This document shows positions 18,439 to 27,694 of a stretch of 64,000 nucleotides of DNA, in pieces. The stretch is from assembly GCA_026913215.1 (NCBI GenBank), contig JAPTYK010000001.1:6634001-6698000 (forward strand). The letters are read 5' to 3'. The translations under genes were made by a program, and so were the position numbers. The stretch comes from Streptomyces diastatochromogenes. GTDB lineage: Bacteria > Actinomycetota > Actinomycetes > Streptomycetales > Streptomycetaceae. Every line of letters begins with the position of its first letter. Within the stretch, counting starts at the first letter, position 1. The notes below the pieces were generated by a model. The model saw nothing but the letters and a program-made list of their open reading frames with translations, searched no databases and had not been told where the DNA came from.

Positions 18439-19868
18439 ATGACGACGACGACCTATCTGGAGCTGTCGCAGGACGGCGGCGGTGCCCACAAGTTCTACGA
18501 AGTGACCGTCGACGACCTGGCGGTGTCGGTCCGCTACGGCCGGATCGGCGCGGACGGCCAGACCCAGCGGTCCACCTTCCCGACGGCGGCGAAGGCCCAG
18601 GCCGCGGCGGCGAAGAAGATCGGCGAGAAGGTCCGCAAGGGTACGCCCCGCGGTCCGGGGCCAGCGCGCGCGCGCGCCGTGACGCGCCGTGAGGTCACGT
18701 CCGCGCCCTCCACCGCGCGGGCCGTCGCCCCGTCCTGTGGCGCTTCCGCACCGGCTCGGCCGCCTTCGGCATCCACGTCGACGAGGAGCGCTGCTGGGTC
18801 GGCAACCAGGCGGGGGACGTCTTCACGCTCGACCGCGCCGGCGAGGTCCAGGCCAGATTCAGCCTGCCGGACGGCGTCAAGTGCCTGGTCGCCGACGACT
18901 TCTGGATCTACGCGGGCTGCGACGACGGCAAGGTGTACGACCTCTCGTCCAAACTCCCTTCGCCGCGTACGACATCGCCACCGACGTCGACATCTTCTGG
19001 CTCGACATCCACGAGGGCGTCCTGCACGTCGCCGACCGCTCCGGCCGCCTCACCGTCATCGACCACGAGGACGAGCACCAGTGGGCGCGCGGCGGCCAGG
19101 GCGAGCACGCCTGGATGGTCCGCGCCGACGGCGACGCCGTCTACTACGGGGACACGCGGGCGTCGCCGCCCACGCGCCGGACGGCGGCGGCGAGCTGTGG
19201 CACACGGCCACCGAGGGCGGGGTCCTCTTCGGCTGGCAGGAGGACACCGCGGTCTACGCGGGCACGTCCCGCAAGAAGGTGCAGCGGCTCGCGAAGAAGG
19301 ACGGGCGGGTGGAGGCGGTGTACTCCTGCGACAGCCCGGTCTACTCCTGCGCCACCTCGCCCGGCGGCCGGTTCGTCTTCGCCGCCGACTCCGCCTCCTC
19401 CGTCTACTGCTTCGCGGAGGACGGCACCCGGCTGTGGAAGCTCGGCACGGGCGGCGGTTCGGCGCTCTCCATGCAGTACCGGGACGAGCGGCTCTACCTG
19501 GTGACCACGGACGGTTCGCTGGTCTGCGTGGACGCGAGCGAGACGGCGATCGAGGCCGCCATGGAGGGCACGGTCCCGGTCGCGCGGGACGTCAAGCTCG
19601 CCGCGGCCCTGCCCGTGTACGAGCCGGCGACGACCGTGACCGCCGTGACGGCCGTCAGCGACGCCCCGGCCGGATCGGTGGTCGTGGAGTGCGTGACCGA
19701 GTCGGGCCGGACCCGGGTGCGGGTCGTCTCGCAGGGGTACGAGTCCGGGTGGAACGTGCAGTTCCGCGGGCGATCCGGGAGCCCGGCGCGCGGTACGTGG
19801 TGGACGCCCTGCACCCGGCTGCGGGCGGCTTCTACCGGGTCCGCGGCGACATCCGGCGGCTCCTGTGA
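18439..19868 (+). CDS. WGR-domain protein with C-terminal beta-propeller
   Basis: About 480-residue protein. The WGR domain (about 1-75) has SVRYGRIGADGQTQRSTF. After a linker comes a seven-segment WD/PQQ-like propeller: WVGNQAGDVFTLDRAGEV, YAGCDDGKVYDLSSKLP, LHVADRSGRLTVIDHED, YAGTSRKKVQRLAKKDG, VFAADSASSVYCFAEDG and YLVTTDGSLVCVDAS. Such proteins are common in Streptomyces but not characterised. WGR domains elsewhere bind nucleic-acid ends or occur in MolR-type proteins. Frame breaks lie near 18640, 18730, 18950, 19165 and 19770. ATG 18439 fits the family N terminus. The gene is coupled to the next by a GTGA overlap. Confidence 0.8.
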
Positions 19869-20352
19869 CGAGCGGCACGGGCGGTACGGGCGGTGGCTCG
19901 GGAGTGTTCGAGGCGGCCACGGGCGACGGGCCGCCGGTGCCTCCCGGCGAGGTCGAGCAGCGGTCGCGGGAGATCCGCGCGGCCGTCGAAGGGCTGCTCC
20001 AGATCAGACGGCTGACCCTGGGCCGGGGCGGCGATCCGAGGACCGCCCCGGCCGAATGGGAGCGGAGACGGCCGGTCCGGGCGGTGGCCCTCGCCCTGGA
20101 GTCCGGCGGGATCACGCCCTCGGCCGTGGACGCCTCCGGGGAGCGGCTCTCCACCGGCTACCGGGTCAGAGAGGGGACCGGCCGGGGACGGCCGTGGTCG
20201 AGTGGCTCGGGCCGCCCGGCACGGGCGCCGCCCAGGAGGAGGCGGCGGCCCTGGGCGCCTGCGTCCCCGCGCTCGAACGGCTCGGCTGGGACGCGCTCTC
20301 TACAGGGGCCGCGCGGCCGCCGCTTCCTGGAGGTCGAGCCCTGTCCCGGTGA
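19865..20352 (+). CDS. Conserved hypothetical protein coupled to WGR gene
   Basis: About 160-residue protein of unknown function. It starts at a GTG overlapping the WGR stop codon (GTGA). Visible segments are REIRAAVEGLLQIRRLTL, VRAVALALESGGITPSAVD and, after frame breaks near 20175 and 20300, AVVEWLGPPGTGAAQEEAAA and LGACVPALERLGWDAL. No domain is recognised. Coupling suggests it acts with the WGR-propeller protein. The exact end is uncertain because of the breaks. Confidence 0.6.
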
Positions 20353-20363
20353 CGCCCGTCCGG

Positions 20364-20786
20364 TCAGGCGATCGAGGCGGAGACGATCGCCGAGACCGCG
20401 ATGTTGCAGGAGGCCGTCACCCAGACCGCCGGATGCGGTTCGGGGTCCACGAGCGTGGCACCGAGCTTGCCCGGCGTGACCAGGTCCACGACGAGGAAGG
20501 CCACGGCCATCATCACCAGGCCGAGGAGGCCGAACGCGGCGGTGGAGACGAGTCCCTTGCCGAAGTTCTCGTACGTCGTCCAGATCGAGGTGAAGACGAT
20601 GCCGCCGATGCCGAGGAGCGCGGAGCTCAGCAGGATCGCCGCGTTGCGGTTGCGGTCCTCCCATATCTGCCGCCCGAGCTTGCCGGGGGTCAGCACGTCC
20701 ACGAGCACGATGCCGAGGATCAGCAGGACCACGCCGAGGGCGCCGTACGCGCCGGCCCGGCCGAGGCCGTTGACGATGTCGCTCAT
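20364..20786 (-). CDS. DUF350 membrane protein
   Basis: 140-residue membrane protein with two repeated halves, each with two hydrophobic helices: GALGVVLLILGIVLVDVLTPGKLG and, in the second half, LLGLVMMAVAFLVVDLVTPGKLG. The duplicated VD-LTPGKLG motif is typical of DUF350, a family often near potassium-channel-like or stress genes. The frame is intact. Start ATG 20786 (MSDIVNGLG) is chosen over an upstream ATG because it begins at the family N terminus. Confidence 0.85.
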   Translation of the reverse strand: MSDIVNGLGRAGAYGALGVVLLILGIVLVDVLTPGKLGRQIWEDRNRNAAILLSSALLGIGGIVFTSIWTTYENFGKGLVSTAAFGLLGLVMMAVAFLVVDLVTPGKLGATLVDPEPHPAVWVTASCNIAVSAIVSASIA

Positions 20787-20924
20787 GGGATGCCGGCTCC
20801 GGAAGGTCGCGATCACGGGGGATCGGTGGTCAAGGACCGGCAAAATGTAGCGCACGGGCCGGAGAACTGGCCGCCCGCCCGGAAGACCGGGCGGGCGGCG
20901 GACGGCGGCGGCGGCGCGTGCGGT

Positions 20925-21538
20925 TCAGGCGCCCGGCGGGAGGTCCTGGCGCGGGAGCGGACCATGAAGGCCGTGACGATCTCGACCACGCCGACGACGA
21001 GGAGCCAGACGCCGCCGAGGACCGTGAGCACCGCCGCGGACTCCAGCGGGGACACGATCAGCACGATTCCGGCGAGCGCGCTGATGATGCCGAGGAAGAC
21101 CTGCCAGCCGCGCGCCGGCATCACCGGGTCGGAGGCGGCGGCCACGGTCTGGGTGATGCCGCGGAACAGCCAGCCGATCCCGATCCACAGCGCGAGCAGC
21201 AGGATCGACTGCGTCGCGCCCCGGAAGCAGAACAGACCGAGCAGGATCGACAGCGCGCCGCTGATGAAGGCCATCACCCGCAGGGCCGTGGTGACGTGCG
21301 TGCCGAAGGCGGCGACCAGTTGCATCACACCGCTGAGCAGCAGGTAGAGGCCGAAGAGCACCCCCACCACCAGCAGACTGGCCTTCGGCCAGGCGAGCAC
21401 CAGCACGCCGAGGACCAGGGAGACGAGCCCGGCGACGAGCAGCGCCTGCCAGGCGAGACCGGCGAGCATCCCGAGGGGGCCGGGCGGCACGTCCCCTCGC
21501 GGGGCGCGGTCCTGGGCGCGGTCATGAGTCTGTGTCAT
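20925..21538 (-). CDS. HdeD-family/DUF308 membrane protein
   Basis: About 205-residue protein with six hydrophobic helices, for example LLVAGLVSLVLGVLVLAWP, LLVVGVLFGLYLLLSGVM and VLTVLGGVWLLVVGVVEIV. HdeD relatives are linked to acid resistance in enterobacteria; in Streptomyces the role is unknown. The uncorrected frame runs on to 20813. A one-base loss near 20960 would give the family-like end MVRSRARQDLPPGA at 20925, which I prefer. Confidence 0.82.
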
Positions 21539-21570
21539 GGAAGGGAACCGGTCCTTTCGTTGAGCGTGGG

Positions 21571-21660
21571 GTCGTCGCGCTTGAGGTCATTGCGCTTGAA
21601 GCCGTTGCCCTTGGGGTGGTGGACCTTGAGGTCGTCGCGCGGGGACCCTCGCGCGTGGGG
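21571..21660. repeat. 15-bp degenerate tandem repeat
   Basis: Six units of 15 bp, such as GTCGTCGCGCTTGAG and GTCATTGCGCTTGAA, lie between the HdeD start and the end of the M20 gene. On the minus strand they could encode pentapeptides such as NDLKR and NGFKR, but no gene model there is supported. Confidence 0.8.
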
Positions 21661-21680
21661 TCGTCGAACAGGGAGGAGGG

Positions 21681-23052
21681 TCAGAGCGGGGTGGCGTAGG
21701 AGCTCAGGAAGAGGGCCTCCGCCAGCGCCATGCGCTCGATCTCCGAGGGGTCCACGCTCTCGTTGGGCGCGTGGATGAGACAGCCCGGCTCCTCGACGCC
21801 GATCAGGGCGATCTCCGCCTCCGGGAAGTGTGCGGCGAGCACGTTGCACAGCGGGATCGAACCGCCCTGCCCCGACTGGACCATGTCCGTGCCGTACGCC
21901 GCGCGGAGCGCCGCCCCCAGTGCCCGGTAGGCAGGGCCGTCGGTGCGGGCCCGGAAGGGCTGGCGGCGCTCTCCGGTTCGACCTCCACCCGGGCGCCCCA
22001 CGGGGCGGCCGAGGCCAGGTGGTCGGTGAGGGCGCGCAGGGCGTCGTCGGCGTCGATCCCCGGCGGCACCCGCAGGCTGACCCTGGCCCGTACCCTCGCC
22101 TGGATCGCGGCCGAGGAACCCACCACCGGCGGGCAGTCGATACCGAGGACGGTGACGGCGGGCCGGGCCCACAGCTCGTCGGCGACCGAGCCCGTGCCGA
22201 CGAGGGACACCCGTCGAGGACGCCCGCGTCCGTGCGGAACTGCTCGGCCGGATAGTCCACCCTCCCAGGAGCCGTCCCCGGGCAGCCCCTTGACCACGGT
22301 GTTGCCATGCTCGTCGCGGAGGCTGTCGAGGATCCGGACGAGCGCGGCCAACGCGTCGGGCGCCGGGCCGCCGAACATGCCGGAGTGCATCTCGCCCTTG
22401 AGGGTGGAGACGGTCACGACCACGTTGGTCAGCCCGCGCAGCGAGGTGGTGGCGGTGGGCAGGCCGAGCGCGAAGTTGCCGGTGTCGCAGACCAGCAGGG
22501 TGTCGGCGGCGAACAGTTCGGGCTGGAGGGGCACGAGCTGTTCGAGCCCGCCGGTGCCCTGCTCCTCCGAACCCTCCGCCACGAACTTGAGGCTCACCGG
22601 GAAGCCCCGGCCCTCCGGACCGCCGAGCGCGCGCAGCGCCGTCAGGTGCATCGCGATGTTGCCCTTGCAGTCGGCGGCGCCGCGCCCGTACCAGCGCCCG
22701 TCGCGCTCGGTCAGCTCGAACGGCGGGGTCCGCCAGGCGGCGTCGTCGAGGGGCGGCTGCACGTCGTAATGGCAGTACAGCAGCACGGTCGGCGCCCCCT
22801 CGGGCCCCGGCGCGTGCCCCACCACCGCGTCCGTGCCGTCCGGGGTCGTCACCCGGCGCATGTCCCGCAGCCCGGCCTCCGTGAAGGCCCGTACGAGGAA
22901 GTCGGCGGCCTTCGCGCACTCCTCGGCGGGAACTGGCGCGGGTCGGCGACCGAGCGCATCGCCACCAGCGCGGTCAGGTCCTCCTTCGCCCGGGGCATCA
23001 GCGCCCGGACCCTCTCCCGCAGGGCTGCGGTCTCGGTGGACTCGGCGGACAT
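21681..23052 (-). CDS. M20-family zinc peptidase (dipeptidase-like)
   Basis: Cytoplasmic metallopeptidase of about 460 residues, like PepV/CNDP dipeptidases. The metal site is recognisable: LLYCHYDVQPP, GRGAADCKGNIAMHLTALRAL, FVAEGSEEQGTGGLEQ (catalytic Glu), LLVCDTGNF and the C-terminal EEPGCLIHAPNESVD. The lid domain GEMHSGMFGGPAPDALAALVR is present. Breaks lie near 22930, 22215 and 21965. ATG 23052 (MSAESTETAALRERV) fits. Transcribed divergently from the DoxX gene. Confidence 0.9.
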
Positions 23053-23222
23053 GCGCACCCACTTCCCTCGGGGACGTCAAGCCCACTCAGTCAAGCAACA
23101 GTGGGCAATCGCCGCAAAAGATGACTCAAGTGGAGTATTCCGGGCGGGGTTCGAGGGCGCGCGGGGCGGACCGGACGAGAGTGGACGGTGTACGCCTCCG
23201 CCTCCCGCACCTGGAGAACCTC

Positions 23223-23766
23223 ATGGGCCACCCCAACCGACGCGATCTCGGGCTGCTCGTGCTCAGGGTCGGCACCGGCGCCGTCCTCGCCGCGCACGGC
23301 ACGCAGAAGCTCCTCGGCTGGTTCGGGGGCGGCGGCATCGAGGGCACCGCCAAGTCGATGGAGGCCATGGGCTTCGACCCGCCCCGCGAGAGCGCGATCG
23401 CCGCCGGTCTCGGCGAGGCGGGCGGCGGAGCGCTCCTCGCCCTCGGCCTCGCCACCCCGGCCGCCGGAGCCGCCGCGGCCGGTGCGATGGCGGGCGCCGT
23501 CGCCGTCCACGCCCCGGCCGGCTTCTTCGCCATGGGCGGCGGCTACGAGTACCCGCCTTCCTCGGCTTCGCGGCCGCCGCGATCGGCATCACCGGCGCCG
23601 GACGCTACTCCTGGACCACGCCACCGGACACGTCCTCGACCGCCCCTGGGTGGTGGCCACCGCCTTCGTCGGCACGGCGATCGCCGCCTCGGCCGTCATC
23701 GGCCGCCGCGCCCAGGCCCGCGCCGCCGCGCGCCACGAGGCGCCTGAGGAGGAGCGGTCCGCGTAG
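23223..23766 (+). CDS. DoxX-family membrane protein
   Basis: About 181-residue, four-helix membrane protein of the DoxX family: DLGLLVLRVGTGAVLAAHGTQ, KLLGWFGGGG, a central GGGALLALGLATPA and a C-terminal span VATAFVGTAIAASAVIGRR. Relatives take part in thiosulfate oxidation or membrane oxidoreductase complexes; the substrate is unknown here. Breaks lie near 23560 and 23610. ATG 23223 follows a purine-rich GGAGAACC. Confidence 0.85.
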
Positions 23767-23842
23767 GAACCGTCCGGGGCCCGCACGCGTCCGCCGCGCG
23801 GGAGGGTTAGGCTCGCCGCAGAGGAAGGGACGGGCGCCGCAT

Positions 23843-24753
23843 ATGAAGATCGATCTGACGGACACCGACTCCAGCAAGATCAACAAAGCGATCCTGCAAG
23901 GACGCAGGGCCGTGGGCACACCCGCCGTCGGCGCCGTGCTCACCCTCGTCGTCGTCACCGACGAGGAGAACGCCTACGACTCCGTCAAGGCAGCGAACGA
24001 GGCCTCCCGGGAGCACCCCTCCCGCACCCTCGTCGTCATCAAACGCCACGCCCGCACCCCCCGCGAGCGGTACGAGACCCGGCTCGACGCCGAGGTCCGG
24101 CTCGGCACCGACGCCGGCTCGGGCGAGACGGTCCTCCTCCGGCTCTACGGCGAACTCGGCGCCCGCGCCGACTCCGTGGTCCTGCCGCTGCTCCTGCCCG
24201 ACGCGCCCGTCGTCGTCTGGTGGCCCGTCGACGCCCCCGAAGTGCCCTCCCGGGACCCGCTGGGCTCGCTCGCGCAGCGCCGCATCACCGACATGTACGC
24301 GGTCGAGGACCCCTCGACGCCCTGGAGCGGCGCGCCGCCTCCTACGCCCCCGGCGACACCGACCTCGCCTGGACCCGGCTCACCCCGTGGCGCTCGATGC
24401 TGGCCGCCGCCCTCGACCAGGCCCCGCTCACCATCACCTCGGCCGCCGTCGAGAGCGAGGCGGAGAACCCCAGCGCCGAACTCCTCGCCCGCTGGTTCGA
24501 GGTCCGCCTCGGCGTCCCCGTCGACCGCGTCGTCACCGACGGCCCCGTCGTCACGGCCGTCCGCATGGGCACCGCCGACGGCGAGATCCGCATCGACCGC
24601 CCCGAAGGCCCCGTCGCCCACCTCGCCATCCCCGGCCAGCCCAACCGCGTCCTCGCCCTCAAAGTCCGCACCACCGCCGAACTCATCGCCGAGGAGCTCC
24701 GCCGCCTCGACCCCGACGAGATCTACGCGACAGCCCTACGCGGCCGCACCTGA
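23843..24753 (+). CDS. opcA: OpcA-like glucose-6-phosphate dehydrogenase assembly protein
   Basis: About 303-residue OpcA/OxPP-cycle protein, needed in relatives for assembly or allosteric activation of glucose-6-phosphate dehydrogenase. It shows MKIDLTDTDSSKINKAILQG, VLTLVVVTDEENAYDS, PLLLPDAPVVVWWPVDAP, LAWTRLTPWRSMLAAALDQ and LIAEELRRLDPDEIYATAL, matching the family throughout. One break lies near 24318. ATG 23843 follows GAGGAAGGG. OpcA is normally in a tkt-tal-zwf-opcA-pgl run; here no pentose-phosphate gene is adjacent, so this is probably a second copy. Confidence 0.9.
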
Positions 24754-24841
24754 CAGACCGTCCCCCTTTGCCCGATGCGACGCGCTCAGCCCCTCGCGCC
24801 GTGCCCGCGCCCGGTGGTGCGACGCGTTTCGCTCTTGCCCC

Positions 24842-25064
24842 GCGTGGGGCCCGCGCCTTGCTGGGCGGCGCCCTCGCTCACCCCTCGCGCGGGGCCGCGC
24901 CCGTGCGGGCGGTGCCCCTCTTGCCTCCCGTGTGGGGCCCGCGCCAGCTACCCGTGTGAGCCCGCGCCCTGCTGGACGGCGCCTCTCGTGCACTCCCGCC
25001 CGGGTGGGGCTCGCGCCCTGTTTGGCGGTGCCCCACGTGCGTGCCTGCGGCCGCTGGGCGGTGC
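24842..25064. repeat. About 50-bp GC-rich direct repeats
   Basis: Five to six diverged copies of a unit like TGGGGCCCGCGCCTTGCT followed by GGGCGGCGCC recur at roughly 50-bp spacing (near 24845, 24892, 24932, 24955, 25005 and 25045). Reverse-complement versions recur right of the central hairpin (around 25295-25400). No convincing gene lies here. Confidence 0.7.
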
Positions 25065-25081
25065 CGGCCTCGCCACCCGCC

Positions 25082-25286
25082 CCGTGTGGGCAATCGTCCC
25101 GCTGGGCGGGACGGGTGGAGCACGGGACGGCGCCTCTAGCGGCGCCTCCGCGTTCCGAAGCCTGGACCCGCACCCTGTGTCAGCTTGCACGGGGTGCGGG
25201 TTCAGCGCAGCAGCCTCTGGCGCCGGCAGGGCGCGGGTCCGTTGTGCCCACCCGTTCCGCCCCAGCGGAACGATTGCCCACAACGG
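25082..25286. repeat. Inverted pair of about 45-bp palindromic elements with central hairpin
   Basis: Copy A (25082-25125) contains GTGGGCAATCGTCCCGCTGG, and copy B (25239-25286) is nearly its reverse complement. Each copy has its own inner stem (TCCCGC/GCGGGA in A, TTCCGC/GCGGAA in B). Midway lies a hairpin (25165-25200) with 14-bp arms, ACCCGCACCCTGTG and CACGGGGTGCGGGT, one mismatch and an 8-nt loop. The arrangement resembles paired REP/BIME elements. I believe similar TGTGGGCAATCGTCCCGC elements are abundant between Streptomyces genes, but that is from memory. Confidence 0.82.
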
Positions 25287-25409
25287 GGCGGCGGGGCACC
25301 GCCCAGGCGGGCGCGGCCCGCAACGGGTGGGCGCCGCCCTGGCGGGGCGCCGCCCCGGTGGCGGCGGCCCGCAAGGGCCGGGCGCGGGGACCGTAATGGG
25401 GAGCCGCGC

Positions 25410-25455
25410 CGGGCACCGCCCCGCCGGGCACCGCCCCGCCGGGCGCGGCCCGCGA
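25410..25455. repeat. 15-bp tandem repeat
   Basis: CGGGCACCGCCCCGC occurs twice in tandem (25410-25439) with a diverged third copy, immediately before the methyltransferase stop codon. It closes the gene-free repeat block that begins at 24754. Confidence 0.75.
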
Positions 25456-25466
25456 CGGGGCAGGGG

Positions 25467-26221
25467 TCAGCCCGTAGGGGGTTCTCGGGTGAAGAGGAGG
25501 ACGAGGTCGGCTGATTCGCGGGGGCGGGGACGTCGGGGTGGGGAGGGCGAGGAGGCGGGAGCGGGTTTCGTTCAGGAGGGAGGTGGCGGTGGAGGGGACG
25601 GCCCAGGCGCCGGTGAAGAGGCCGCGGGTCAGGAGGAGGCCATGGCGCGGGGGAGACGGAGAAGGAGGTGGGGCGTGTGGAGGCGGTGCCCTGGTAGAGG
25701 AGGCCGTGGGCGGAGGCGAGGGGGCCAGCCACTCGGGGCCGTCGCGGCGGGTGCCCTCGGGATCGAGGCGGTCCTCCAGTTCGGCGACGAGGAGGCCGAC
25801 GTCGTCCGTGGGGCGGGTGCCGCCGGCGGGGATCACCAGGTAGCGGCCGCCCGGCCGCAGGACCCGGGCGACCTCGGCGAGGACGGCCCGGTTGTCCGGC
25901 CCGCGTGCAGCAGCCAGGTCGAGACGGCCTGGTCGACGGAACCGCTCCGCACCGGCAGCCGGGAGGCGTCGCCGACCGCGACCCGGGCGCCGAGCTGGGC
26001 CCGTGCCCGGGAGAGCATCCGGGGAGAGGTCGATGCCGTGCACGGTGTGCCCCGCGCGGTCAGCTCGGCGGCCACGATGCCCGTGCCGACGCCGATGTCG
26101 AGCACCGGGCGCGCCGGGTCGAGCAGCGGCGCCAGCATGTCCGCGAAGCCGGCCGCCCGTTCCGTACCGCCGCGCGACTCGTCGTACCCCGGGCGATCTC
26201 GTCGAATTCCGCCGCCGTCAC
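25467..26221 (-). CDS. Class I SAM-dependent methyltransferase
   Basis: About 252-residue UbiE-like methyltransferase. It shows AAEFDEIARGYDESRGGTER, motif I PVLDIGVGTGIVAAELTARG, motif II around GIDLSPRMLSRARAQLG, DASRLPVRSGSVDQAVSTWL and a post-motif LAEVARVLRPGGRYLVIPAG. The real end RESADLVLLFTREPPTG is reached after frame breaks (near 26195, 26055, 25890, 25720 and 25640). GTG 26221 follows GAGGGG. It starts 11 bp after the P450 stop, so the two form an operon; a tailoring role on the same molecule is plausible but not shown. Confidence 0.78.
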
Positions 26222-26231
26222 CGTCGTCCCC

Positions 26232-27458
26232 TCACGCCTGCGGGGTGAAGGTCACGGGCAGCGTCGCCATGCCGCGCAGGATGCCCTCGCGCCGGCTCAG
26301 GTCCGCGTCCGGATCGGCGAGCCGGAGGTCGGGGAAGCGCCGCAGCAGGGTGCCGATCGCGATCCTGGCCTCCGCGCGGGCCAGCGGAGCGCCCAGGCAG
26401 AAGTGCACACCATGGCCGAAAGCGAGCTGTTGCGGAACCTCGCGGCGGGCCACGTCGAGGATGTCGGCGCGGTCGTAGCGCGCCGGGTCGCGGTTGGCCG
26501 CGGCGAGCCCGATGATGATCATCTCGCCGGGCGGGACGGTGACGCCGCCGATCTCGTACGCGTCGACCGTGAAGCGCGCGACGCCCCGGCTCACCGGGCC
26601 CTCGTAGCGCAGGAGTTCCTCGATCGCGCCGGGCAGCAGCGAGGGGTCGTCGCGCAGCGCGGCGAACTGCTCCGGGTGGCGCAGCAGGGCGTGGACGCCG
26701 TTCGCGATGAGGCTCGCCGTGGTCTCGTGGCCGGCGAGCGTGAGCAGGATGGCCATGGCCGTCAGCTCGCGGTCGCTGATCTTCTCCTCGGCCTGCGCGG
26801 CGCACAGCGCGCTCAGCAGGTCGTCCTTCGGGTCCGCCTTGCGCGCGGCGATCAACGGCTCGAAGAACTCGATGAGTTCGGCGCGTGCCTTGGCGCCCTT
26901 GGCGAGCCGCTCCGGGGTGTTGGGCGGCATGATGAGGCCGACCGCGAGACGGGCGAAGTCCGGCTGTCCCTCGGCCGGGATGCCGATGAGTTCGCTGAGG
27001 ACGGCCATCGGCAGCGGCAGCGCGAACTCGGAGACGAGATCGGCGGATCCGCGCCGCGCGATCGCGTCGAGGAAGGCGTCGGTGTGCGCCTGGACGCGCG
27101 GCATGAGCGCCTCCACGCGGCGGAAGGTGAAGGCCTTCGAGACGAGGTTGCGCAGCCGGGTGTGGTGCTCGCCGTCGGCCACGAGCATGCTGGCCATCAG
27201 GACGTTGGTGCGCTCCTGGTGGGCCATCTCCTCCTCCAGTCCGGTGACGCCGACGGGGCTGCTGCTGAGGCGCGGGTCGGTGAGCGCGGCCACGGCCTCG
27301 TCGTAGCCGGTGACCATCCAGACTTCAAGGGTGGGATTCAGCCGGACGCGCTGAACGACTCCGTGCTCACGGATGCGTTCGAAGAGCGGGTAGGGGTTGG
27401 GCTGTTGAGCGACGTTTACCGGGACATCGTGAACGATTGTCTGATCTTGACCGGTCAT
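26232..27458 (-). CDS. Cytochrome P450 (CYP107/105-like)
   Basis: Intact 408-residue soluble bacterial P450. Motifs: I-helix LAGHETTASLIANG (acid-alcohol pair present), K-helix EELLRYEGPVSRGVARF with ExxR, and haem loop FGHGVHFCLGAPLARAE with the axial Cys. The sequence resembles class I actinomycete P450s that hydroxylate macrolides and other natural products. No ferredoxin gene is next to it. It is the first gene of an operon with the methyltransferase and diverges from a second P450; the shared 236-bp intergenic region probably holds both promoters. Confidence 0.93.
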   Translation of the reverse strand: MTGQDQTIVHDVPVNVAQQPNPYPLFERIREHGVVQRVRLNPTLEVWMVTGYDEAVAALTDPRLSSSPVGVTGLEEEMAHQERTNVLMASMLVADGEHHTRLRNLVSKAFTFRRVEALMPRVQAHTDAFLDAIARRGSADLVSEFALPLPMAVLSELIGIPAEGQPDFARLAVGLIMPPNTPERLAKGAKARAELIEFFEPLIAARKADPKDDLLSALCAAQAEEKISDRELTAMAILLTLAGHETTASLIANGVHALLRHPEQFAALRDDPSLLPGAIEELLRYEGPVSRGVARFTVDAYEIGGVTVPPGEMIIIGLAAANRDPARYDRADILDVARREVPQQLAFGHGVHFCLGAPLARAEARIAIGTLLRRFPDLRLADPDADLSRREGILRGMATLPVTFTPQA

Positions 27459-27694
27459 CTTCCGTAACTCCCCGAAGCTTTGTGAAAGATCTGTGGCAGG
27501 TAGTCATACCAGCCACCCCAGTTGCGTGGTAGCGTCACCGGCGCTCGGCTCGGATCATGTACGGGAAAAGCCCGGTGAACCGCCGGTGAAACATCAGTGA
27601 GGCGTTCCACGTACCGGTGGTTCGGCGTCTCGCAGGCTCGACTCGGACAGCGGCCAAGGCCTCAACCAGGCCCGATACGCAGGGGAGATGTTTC

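Noticed and set aside
25165..25200. Central hairpin as an ordinary Rho-independent terminator only
   Set aside because: It lies over 400 bp from opcA and about 270 bp from the methyltransferase stop, and is framed by further inverted copies, so a plain terminator does not explain it.
24775..25396. Coding frames across the repeat block after opcA
   Set aside because: All are Arg/Ala/Gly/Pro low-complexity translations of inverted repeats.
27557..27589. Ten-codon ORF MYGKSPVNRR upstream of the second P450 as a precursor peptide
   Set aside because: It has no ribosome site and no aromatic MxYxH-type motif.
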